Origin: Chitinasiproducens palmae | GTDB taxonomy: Bacteria; Pseudomonadota; Gammaproteobacteria; Burkholderiales; Burkholderiaceae | Assembly: GCF_900095735.1 (NCBI RefSeq) | Contig: NZ_FNLO01000007.1 | Span: 62,001-126,000 of the forward strand | DNA: 64,000 nucleotides | Direction: 5' to 3' | Shown here: piece after piece, positions 6,318-13,372 of the stretch | How positions within the stretch are numbered: position 1 is the stretch's first letter | Layout of the letters: every line of letters starts with the position of its first letter | Translations under genes and position numbers: made by a program | The notes under the pieces: generated by a model | What the model was told of the DNA's origin: nothing | Seen by the model: only the letters and a program-made list of their open reading frames with translations | Database searches by the model: none

Positions 6318-7466
6318 TCAGCGTCCCAGGCTGCCGCCGCGTCGCCAGCGGCCGCTTTCGGCGAGCAGCATGTCGCGCAGGCGTTCGGTTCGTTGTGCGA
6401 CCTGCGCCAGCAGGCCGGCGCGGTCACTGGGGTCGGTGATCGGCGCTGCTGCGGGAACGGCTGGCGGCCGTGACGCTGCGTCGACGGCAGGCGGGTCGAT
6501 TGTCCGTGCGGCATCGGCGGTCGATGGCGACGCGCTCGCGATGGTCTGCAGTCGTGTTACGCGGCCGAGTTTCAGGGCTCGCGACATTGCGCCAAGCCGA
6601 TTGCGCAGATCGTACAGGGCGGCGCGAGACGCTGCGCCGGGCGGCGGGCAGTTACCGGTATCCCAATCGACCGACAGTTCAAGCAGGATGTCCAGTGCCG
6701 CGATGAGGACGCGGTGTTCGCGCTGCACGTCGTCGAGCCAGCGGAGCGGCACGCCGAGTTCCTTTGCGACCGATGGCATGAGGTTGCGCAGCTGCACGAG
6801 GCGCCGGCTGAGCGTAGCGAAGTGTTTCCGGGCGGTGGCGCGGTCCACTGCGCCGCCGCGCTCCAGTTGTGCGGCGAGGTGCGCGCACAGACGGAGGTTC
6901 TCCGCCATCAGGTAGCGCCAGGAGTAGGTCGCGTGCAGCGGTAACGCGAACGAGAACGCAAGCGCGATGACGATGCCGATCAACACGTTGGCGGTGCGCC
7001 AGAGGCCAACGTCGAGTGCGGCGTCGCCTTGCTCGGCGACGATGCACATCGTAATCGCGGCGAGAAGGGCAATGTACCCTGCCTTGCCGATTGCGTAGTA
7101 AGCGCAGACGGCTGCAAAGAATGACATGACCAGAAAGGTCAGCCAGGTCTGAGCGAAGGCGGCTTGCACGGCGATGCAGAGCAGTCCGACGGCGGCGCCG
7201 AGCAGGGTGCCGATGGCCCGTTCGCCGGCTTTTTTCCGGATGTTGCCGTGATGTTGTAGGCCGCCGATGACCACGAGGACGGTGACGGACGACCAGATGC
7301 CGTGCGGCAGCGCCGCGGTCGCGACAAGCGAAGTCGCCATCGCAATGCCGACCCGCACTGCATGGATCGCACGTGCATGGCGATATCGATAGAGGGGGCC
7401 AAAAATCGGTGCGAGGCGCCGTCCAACCTGAGCCAGGAAGCGATAGCGAGCAGTTTCGGGTCTCAA
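6318..7466 (-). CDS. FUSC-family inner-membrane protein (putative aromatic-acid exporter)
   Basis: A 382-residue protein with about six transmembrane helices in residues 33-185, beginning HAVRVGIAMATSLVATAALP, followed by a soluble helical domain and a Pro/Ala-rich tail. This is the FUSC (fusaric acid resistance/YccS/AaeB-like) half-size architecture. Family members are proposed to export aromatic carboxylates or toxic weak acids, usually with a membrane-fusion partner. No such partner is next to this gene. No ATG fits the conserved N-terminus; the best start is TTG at 7466, 7 nt after GAGGG. The 3' end lies about 90 bp from the tRNA-Ser gene, convergent with nothing in between. Confidence 0.8.
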   Translation of the reverse strand: MRPETARYRFLAQVGRRLAPIFGPLYRYRHARAIHAVRVGIAMATSLVATAALPHGIWSSVTVLVVIGGLQHHGNIRKKAGERAIGTLLGAAVGLLCIAVQAAFAQTWLTFLVMSFFAAVCAYYAIGKAGYIALLAAITMCIVAEQGDAALDVGLWRTANVLIGIVIALAFSFALPLHATYSWRYLMAENLRLCAHLAAQLERGGAVDRATARKHFATLSRRLVQLRNLMPSVAKELGVPLRWLDDVQREHRVLIAALDILLELSVDWDTGNCPPPGAASRAALYDLRNRLGAMSRALKLGRVTRLQTIASASPSTADAARTIDPPAVDAASRPPAVPAAAPITDPSDRAGLLAQVAQRTERLRDMLLAESGRWRRGGSLGR

Positions 7467-7607
7467 CGCGCGCCCTCGCTTAGATTATCGAGATCGCGGG
7501 ATGGCGCGATATCCAGAAAGTCCGCAGCGTCGCCATGCGGCATGACGTTGGCCGCGGGCATGCGCTTTGCTGATAGACGCGCCAAGCTCAGCATCACTGT
7601 TCCAGAA

Positions 7608-7868
7608 ATGTTCAACGAAACTCCCAATATTCACGCGATCGACGCATCGCTCGCTACGGCATTCACGGGCGCCGGCGCAATGGCAGGCATGGCCTTCATG
7701 CAAGCCGGCAATGCCGCCGCGGTGCCGCACGACGTGTGGCCAAGCTTGTTTGACCCGGCGCTGGGTCCCGCAGGCGGACTCGCTGGCGCGGTCTGCGGGC
7801 TGGTTGCATACAGTGTGTATTGGGCGGTGCGTCACGTGGCAAACCGGTCACTGCGTCGGCAAGGCTGA
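7608..7868 (+). CDS. Small putative membrane protein
   Basis: An 86-residue protein starting at ATG 7608. It has two weakly hydrophobic Gly/Ala-rich stretches (residues about 16-36 and 53-73) and a basic C-terminus (RHVANRSLRRQG), consistent with a two-helix membrane hairpin with the end in the cytoplasm. It is divergent from the FUSC gene. I do not recognise a family. The alternative upstream starts in the same frame overlap the divergent gene and are not supported by a ribosome-binding site. Confidence 0.55.
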   Translation: MFNETPNIHAIDASLATAFTGAGAMAGMAFMQAGNAAAVPHDVWPSLFDPALGPAGGLAGAVCGLVAYSVYWAVRHVANRSLRRQG

Positions 7869-7950
7869 CAAATTTTCTCGCGGTGCTTCCCGCGGTGCCG
7901 GAGGCGCCGGCGCCAGGCCCGACCGCGTTCCAGAAACCAATCAGATTAGG

Positions 7951-8313
7951 TCAAGCGCCAGCCAGATCGGCATCGCGCAAGCGTCGCTCGCACTCGGCGA
8001 GCATGTCGATCGATACGCCGGACTGGTAGGCGGGATCCAGCGCTTCGCGCATTTCATGCGCGACGTACAAGCCTGCCTCACGGGACAGCGACGCGATCAG
8101 CTCACGCGCGAAGGTGTCGCTCATCGCCGCCAGAGCCTTGAGCAGACCCTGCGAGGCCCGCAATTCACGTCGCGAAAGCCATGCCGCCGCAACGTCGCGG
8201 GCGCGGGCATCGCTGGCCAGTTCGTCGCGGTCGTAGTAACCGTTGAGTCGCTCGGTGGTCAGTGCGAAAAGCAAGGCCTTGCGGCTTTCGAGACCCAGCG
8301 GATCCTGTTCCAT
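7951..8313 (-). CDS. Conserved-looking alpha-helical hypothetical protein
   Basis: A 120-residue, acidic, almost entirely helical soluble protein (for example DTFARELIASLSREAGLYVA) with no signal peptide, cysteine cluster or recognised catalytic motif. The ATG at 8313 is preceded by a weak GGACGAACG. It is transcribed toward the small membrane protein gene, convergent with it, and lies 102 bp downstream of the AraC gene on the same strand, so it may be read through from that gene. Function unknown. Confidence 0.65.
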   Translation of the reverse strand: MEQDPLGLESRKALLFALTTERLNGYYDRDELASDARARDVAAAWLSRRELRASQGLLKALAAMSDTFARELIASLSREAGLYVAHEMREALDPAYQSGVSIDMLAECERRLRDADLAGA

Positions 8314-8415
8314 CGTTCGTCCAGACCGGCCCGTTGCCGGCAGCGTATGACAAGATGACGATCATAGCGGAACACGCGCGGGCTGACGGGGCGCTGAAGG
8401 TGGCGATTCGATCGT

Positions 8416-9534
8416 TCAGCGCGGCGACGCTGCGGTGCGCGCGCGAAAGGATCGCGGTGGCTCCCCGGTCCAACGCTTGAACGCACGGTGGAAGGCGCCT
8501 GGCTCGGCAAAGCCTGTGGCCACGGCGATCTCGGTGATCGGTTCGGCGCTGCGGCTCAGCAAGGCAGTGGCGCGCTCTCGCCGCAACTGGTTCTTCAGCC
8601 GCCGGATGGACTGCCCCTCCTCGGCAAGGCGCCGACGCAAAGTTGCCGATGTCATGCCGAGTTCATCGGCCAGGCAGGCGAAGGTTGGCCACGCGTCGTA
8701 GGGCAGCGCGCGCAAACGGTGTCGCAATGCGGCGCCCAGGCCCCGCGTCGAGCGGTATTTCAGGATGACGCTTTCCGGCGCGGCCCTGGCAAACGCTTCA
8801 AGCGTCTCGGTCGTCTGAACGATAGGCAGTGCAAGCGCCGCCTGATCGAAGATGACCTCGGTGCGCGTGCAGTCGAACGCCAGGCACGGCGAGAACATCG
8901 CCTGATACTCGTGGTGATGCGCCGGCGCGGGGTATGCGAAGCGTGCCAGTTCCAAGGTGATGCGTTGCCCGGCCAGCCAGCACATCAACCCGTGCAGCAG
9001 CATCAGCATCGTCTCGTAAGCGAAGCGATCGGGTTGCGCACTGTCGTGCGCCGCGACCACCAGCGCTGCCTGACGGTCGTCCTGAACGAGCTGGATGCAC
9101 AGGTCGTCGAGCAGGAAGTCGAGCATCCTGCACGCATGGTTCATCGCGTCGCCCACTGTCCGAAACCGCAGCGCGCCGTCCGCTATCGCGGCGACGCAAC
9201 CGGGGCGCAGTGGGTGGCTGTCCAGGCCGAAGAATTCGTCGTTCAACGCTTCGGTGGTCGTGCGCCACAGCGCGCGGTAGGCGCCAGCGGGCACGCGCCC
9301 GTCCGCGCCAGTGCAGCAATCTTCGGGCAGGCCGGCCTGCTTGAGCAGCCGGGTCTTGTCGAGGCCCCGGCGCTCGGCGGCGCGCAGCGCCGCAGCTACG
9401 AAACAGACCGCGACGGTGTCGCGCGCCGGCTCATGCTGCCAGTCGACGCCGGGCAGCGCCGGCGGCGTATCGCCTGTCGCGGTTGTGTTCGTCGCGGCGA
9501 AGGTCCGTGCCGACTTGGTCGAGCGCTTCGGCAT
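8416..9534 (-). CDS. AraC-family regulator with arabinose-binding-type N-terminal domain
   Basis: A 372-residue regulator. Residues about 55-240 resemble the Arabinose_bd-type sensor found in OruR/ArgR-like AraC proteins (starts AAERRGLDKTRLLKQAGLP). Residues about 275-362 form the double helix-turn-helix AraC domain, ending in AVATGFAEPGAFHRAFKRWT, the canonical second recognition helix. It is divergent from the acyl-CoA dehydrogenase/acyl-CoA ligase pair with 156 bp between starts, so it is probably their activator responding to the acid or CoA substrate. The inducer is not deducible. The N-terminal 40 residues are Thr/Ala-rich and probably disordered. Confidence 0.85.
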   Translation of the reverse strand: MPKRSTKSARTFAATNTTATGDTPPALPGVDWQHEPARDTVAVCFVAAALRAAERRGLDKTRLLKQAGLPEDCCTGADGRVPAGAYRALWRTTTEALNDEFFGLDSHPLRPGCVAAIADGALRFRTVGDAMNHACRMLDFLLDDLCIQLVQDDRQAALVVAAHDSAQPDRFAYETMLMLLHGLMCWLAGQRITLELARFAYPAPAHHHEYQAMFSPCLAFDCTRTEVIFDQAALALPIVQTTETLEAFARAAPESVILKYRSTRGLGAALRHRLRALPYDAWPTFACLADELGMTSATLRRRLAEEGQSIRRLKNQLRRERATALLSRSAEPITEIAVATGFAEPGAFHRAFKRWTGEPPRSFRARTAASPR

Positions 9535-9690
9535 CAGGGTGCGTCCCTATGGCTGAATGTTGCACACAGCTTGCGCCAAAGTGGCATAGCGAGTCGATCG
9601 GTATGAAACCTATACTGAGCCGGAAGGGCTGGCGTTGCGCGCCGGGCGGCGACCCGCGATGCGGAGGCCATGCCGGCACCGGGAGAACAC

Positions 9691-10824
9691 ATGGCCGAAC
9701 TGCTCGACGAAGGACAACAGATGGTACGTGACGCAGCGCGTCGGTTCGCGGCGGAGCGGCTCGCCCCGAATGCCGCACGATGGGACGCCGAGGCGGTCTT
9801 GCCGGATGAGATCGTCGCCGAGATGGGCGAGCTGGGGCTGCTGGGCATGGTGGTGCCGGAGGAGTATGGCGGTACCTTTACCGACTACGAAAGCTATGCG
9901 GCTGCGGTCGCGGAGGTGGCGGCTGGCTGTGCCTCATGCGCGACCTTGATGAGTGTGCACAATTCGGTCGGCTGCGGCCCGATACTGAAATTCGGCACGC
10001 CGGACCAACGGCAGACCTGGCTGCCCGACCTGGCCAGCGGGCGCAAGATTGCCTGCTTCTGCCTGACCGAACCGCAGGCCGGCTCCGAAGCGAATAACCT
10101 TCGCACGCGGGCGCGGCAGGACGGCGACGGTTGGATCCTGGACGGCGCGAAGCAATTCGTCACGAACGGGCAGCGCGCGGCCCTTGCGATCGTGTTCGCC
10201 GTGACCGATCCCGAGTTGGGCAAGCGGGGCCTGTCGGCGTTCCTGGTACCGACCGACAGTGCGGGATTCGAGGTCATGCATGTCGAGAAGAAGATGGGAA
10301 TCCGTGCGTCGGATACCTGCGCGATTACGTTGGAGGGATGCCGCGTCGGCCCCGGGAGCCTGCTGGGCGAACGCGGCCAGGGCCTGCGGATCGCGTTGTC
10401 GAATCTCGAGGGCGGGCGGATCGGGATCGCTGCGCAGGCGCTCGGCATCGGACAGGCGGCGTTTGATGCGGCACGCCGCTATGCGCGCGAGCGCGTGCAG
10501 TTCGGCAAGCCGCTGATCGAGCACCAGGCAATTGCGGCCAAGCTCGCGGACATGGCGACTCGCCTGAACGCGGCACGCCTGCTGACGCACCACGCCGCCG
10601 CCGCGCGCACGCGCGGCGAACCCTGCCTGTCGGAGGCCTCGCAAGCCAAGCTGTTCGCCTCGGAGACCGCGGAATGGGTGGCTTCGCAGGCGATCCAGAT
10701 CCATGGCGGTTATGGCTATCTGCAGGACTATCCGGTCGAACGCCATTACCGCGATGCGCGCATCACGCAGATCTACGAGGGCACCAGTGAGATTCAACGC
10801 ATGCTGATCGCGCGCGATCTTTGA
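9691..10824 (+). CDS. Acyl-CoA dehydrogenase (FAD-dependent)
   Basis: A 377-residue enzyme of normal length oxidising acyl-CoA to the 2,3-enoyl-CoA and passing electrons to ETF. Family marks include the FAD/substrate stretch [13 protein letters not shown] (about residue 115), [19 protein letters not shown]-like loop ([16 protein letters not shown]), [15 protein letters not shown], and the catalytic Glu in [11 protein letters not shown] (about residue 360). The start at 9691 follows GGGAG; an upstream in-frame ATG at 9670 is less well placed. It is cotranscribed with the acyl-CoA ligase 75 bp downstream under likely AraC control. Chain-length specificity (short/branched versus medium) cannot be assigned from sequence alone. 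Confidence 0.93.
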   Translation: MAELLDEGQQMVRDAARRFAAERLAPNAARWDAEAVLPDEIVAEMGELGLLGMVVPEEYGGTFTDYESYAAAVAEVAAGCASCATLMSVHNSVGCGPILKFGTPDQRQTWLPDLASGRKIACFCLTEPQAGSEANNLRTRARQDGDGWILDGAKQFVTNGQRAALAIVFAVTDPELGKRGLSAFLVPTDSAGFEVMHVEKKMGIRASDTCAITLEGCRVGPGSLLGERGQGLRIALSNLEGGRIGIAAQALGIGQAAFDAARRYARERVQFGKPLIEHQAIAAKLADMATRLNAARLLTHHAAAARTRGEPCLSEASQAKLFASETAEWVASQAIQIHGGYGYLQDYPVERHYRDARITQIYEGTSEIQRMLIARDL

Positions 10825-10899
10825 GCCGTACTTCATCAGTCGTCGTCCCGCATCGCCACCATACGACCGGCCAACGAAGGCCCGGCGAAGGAGACAGGC

Positions 10900-12630
10900 A
10901 TGACCACAAACGCTTTCCTGGCCGCTCGCGACTTCCTGCTGGCGCACCGTGAAGAGTATGCGCGGGCGTACGAGGGTTTCCGCTGGCCGATCCTCGATCG
11001 GTTCAACTGGGCGCGCGACTACTTCGACGTCGTCGCGCAGGGCAACCAGCAGGAAGCGCTGCGCATTGTCGAGGAGGACGGACGGGTGATCCGGCGCAGC
11101 TACGCGGAGCTGTCGCATATTTCCAATCAGGTTGCAAACCGACTGCGCGGACTGGGACTGGTTCCGGGTGACCGCCTGCTGATGATGTTGCCGAACCACC
11201 CGGCGCTTTGGGAATTGATGCTGGGCGCGATGAAAGCTGGGATCGTGTTGGTGCCGACCACCACGCAGTTCAGTGGCTACGAGCTGGCGGAGCGCATCGA
11301 AGCGGCGGGCGTGCGTGGCGTCGTCACGCTAGCCGAGGCTCGCGAGCGCGTCGACGAGGCGCTTGCAGCGCGCGCGGACGATGCGCCGTCGCGCCTGCTG
11401 CGCATCGCAGTAACGGACGCCCCTGCCGAGCCCGGCGCCGCCGCGCCGGCGGATGGTTGGTTGCGCTACGAGGATTGCCTGCACCAAAGCGCTGTGTTCG
11501 ACGATCCGCCCGTCACCCACGCCGATGCCCCGATGCTGCTGTACTTCACGTCAGGTACGACGTCACGCCCAAAGCTGGTGATGCACACCCATCGCAGCTA
11601 CCCGGTCGGGCATCTGTCGACGATGTACTGGATCGGCCTGAAGCCCGGCGACGTCCATTGGAACATCAGCTCGCCAGGCTGGGCCAAACATGCATGGAGC
11701 TGTGTGTTCGCGCCGTTGAACGCACAGGCAACCGTGTTCATTCGCAACGCCGCGCGCTTCGACGCCGGCGACACCTTGCGGACGTTGGTCGAGCAGCGGG
11801 TGACAACGCTGTGTGCGCCGCCGACCGTCTGGCGGATGCTGATCCAACATGACCTGGCGAGTTACGCGGTGACGCTTCGCGAGATCGTCGGTGCAGGGGA
11901 GCCGCTCAATCCGGAAATCATCGAGCAAGTACGGCGTGCGTGGGGCATTACGATTCGCGACGGCTACGGGCAGACCGAAACCACCTGTCAGATCGGCAAT
12001 ACGCCGGGGCAGGCCGTCGTACCGGGATCGATGGGACGGCCGCTGCCCGGCTATGCGGTGGACCTGGTCGGTCCCGACGGCAGCGTCGTCGACGGTCCCG
12101 GCGACGGCGAGCTGGCGTTGTCTTATCAAGACCGTCCGGCTGGGCTGATGGCCGGCTATGCGAATGCGCCGATGCCGGCCGGCACCCACTACCTAACGTC
12201 AGACCTGGCGGAACGGCGCGCGGACGGAAGCTTTGTGTACATCGGCCGGGCGGATGACGTGTTCAAGGCGTCCGATTACCGGATTAGCCCGTTTGAACTG
12301 GAGAGCATTCTCATCGAAGCACCGGGCGTTGCGGAGGCTGCCGTGGTGCCCAGTCCGGACCCGACGCGTCTGTCGGTACCCAAGGCGTTCGTGGTGTTGC
12401 GAGCCGGCCATGCGCCCGACGGGGAAACGGCCGCGCGTATCTTCGCCTATTGCCGCGAACGACTCGCGCCCTATCAGCGCATCCGGCGGATCGAGTTTGC
12501 CGAGCTGCCGAAGACGATCTCCGGAAAGATCCGGCGCGTCGCGCTGCGGGCCGAGGAAAAGGCTCGGCGCGCCAGCGGGCAACGCGGACCACACGAATTC
12601 TGGGAGGAAGAGCTGCGGGCCGATGCCTGA
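10900..12630 (+). CDS. Acyl-CoA synthetase (AMP-forming, medium-chain/benzoate-type)
   Basis: A 576-residue member of the ANL superfamily that adenylates a carboxylic acid and transfers it to CoA. Core motifs: the phosphate loop YFTSGTTSRPK (about residue 214), A5 GYGQTET (about 353), GRADDVFKASDYRISPFELE (hinge region), and the C-terminal catalytic Lys in PKTISGKIRR (about 543). The overall pattern is closest to the MACS/benzoate-CoA ligase group. A good AAGGAG precedes the ATG. With the upstream dehydrogenase it forms a two-step activation and dehydrogenation route for an imported acid. The stop codon lies within a 12-bp tandem repeat. Confidence 0.9.
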   Translation: MTTNAFLAARDFLLAHREEYARAYEGFRWPILDRFNWARDYFDVVAQGNQQEALRIVEEDGRVIRRSYAELSHISNQVANRLRGLGLVPGDRLLMMLPNHPALWELMLGAMKAGIVLVPTTTQFSGYELAERIEAAGVRGVVTLAEARERVDEALAARADDAPSRLLRIAVTDAPAEPGAAAPADGWLRYEDCLHQSAVFDDPPVTHADAPMLLYFTSGTTSRPKLVMHTHRSYPVGHLSTMYWIGLKPGDVHWNISSPGWAKHAWSCVFAPLNAQATVFIRNAARFDAGDTLRTLVEQRVTTLCAPPTVWRMLIQHDLASYAVTLREIVGAGEPLNPEIIEQVRRAWGITIRDGYGQTETTCQIGNTPGQAVVPGSMGRPLPGYAVDLVGPDGSVVDGPGDGELALSYQDRPAGLMAGYANAPMPAGTHYLTSDLAERRADGSFVYIGRADDVFKASDYRISPFELESILIEAPGVAEAAVVPSPDPTRLSVPKAFVVLRAGHAPDGETAARIFAYCRERLAPYQRIRRIEFAELPKTISGKIRRVALRAEEKARRASGQRGPHEFWEEELRADA

Positions 12631-12667
12631 GCGAATGCCTGAGCCGATGCCTGAGCCGATGCCTGAA
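12621..12667. repeat. 12-bp tandem repeat spanning the acyl-CoA synthetase stop codon
   Basis: Four near-identical units (consensus CCGATGCCTGAG; first unit one base shorter) run from the last codons of the synthetase into the gap before pdeM. The TGA stop at 12628-12630 is part of the first unit and the other units repeat it. Confidence 0.85.
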
Positions 12668-12679
12668 TTGGCAGGACGC

Positions 12680-13360
12680 TCAGCCGAGACGACGCAATGT
12701 CCGTGACGTTGCCGTGTGCCGCGGCACCGCGATCACGCGGTCGTCAGCGCAGACGTAAATCGCGTCGTCCTCGGCGGCACCGTCAAGGCCTCCGGTGAAG
12801 GCGCCGAATGCGGGCAGCACGGCACTGGTCGCGCCGAACCGGAAACACGGCAATCTTGCGCGGTCGCCGCGGCCCCGAATCACGAAACTCGGATGCAAGT
12901 GGCCGGCAAGCGCGTACGCGTCCGGCACTGCTTGCGGGTGATGGCATAGCGCGAACGGACCGAAACGGTGCGGTTCCTCGCACAGTGCGAAGCCTAGCGA
13001 CGGATCGGGCATGCCGGCATGACGATCGTGATTGCCGACGATCAGCGTCAATGCCAAGTCGGGATGACGCGCACGCCAGACGCGAAGCTGCGCGTTTGCC
13101 GCTTGCGCCTCCACCGCGTGCAGCAGGTCGCCCAGGAAGGCAAGGTGCGTTGGCCGATGGCGCGCGATCAGCGCATCGAGCCGCGCAAGCGTCGCGCCAG
13201 TCGTGCCGTGCGGCACCGGCAAGCCCCGGGCTCGGAACGTCGCCGCCTTGCCGAAGTGAGCGTCGGCGATGTACAGGGTGGCGCGGGCGGGATCGAAGAG
13301 GGCGCGTTCGGCGCAGAGCACCAGCGTCTGCGCCGCAACGGTTATCGGCAGGTCGTGCAT
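12680..13360 (-). CDS. pdeM: Ligase-associated DNA-repair phosphoesterase PdeM
   Basis: A 226-residue calcineurin-type metallophosphoesterase. Metal motifs in order: DAHFGK (about residue 33), GDLLH, GNHDRH, HH in ALCHHP, and GHLHP. This matches the ligase-associated endonuclease family (PdeM), a Mn-dependent phosphodiesterase/nuclease. It is the last gene of a four-gene operon with an MBL exonuclease, an ATP-dependent DNA ligase and an Lhr-like helicase, following the helicase by 12 bp. The operon is known in proteobacteria as a repair cassette; its physiological lesion is not settled. Its 3' end converges on the acyl-CoA synthetase gene only about 50 bp away. Confidence 0.9.
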   Translation of the reverse strand: MHDLPITVAAQTLVLCAERALFDPARATLYIADAHFGKAATFRARGLPVPHGTTGATLARLDALIARHRPTHLAFLGDLLHAVEAQAANAQLRVWRARHPDLALTLIVGNHDRHAGMPDPSLGFALCEEPHRFGPFALCHHPQAVPDAYALAGHLHPSFVIRGRGDRARLPCFRFGATSAVLPAFGAFTGGLDGAAEDDAIYVCADDRVIAVPRHTATSRTLRRLG

Positions 13361-13372
13361 CCGTTCATTGAA

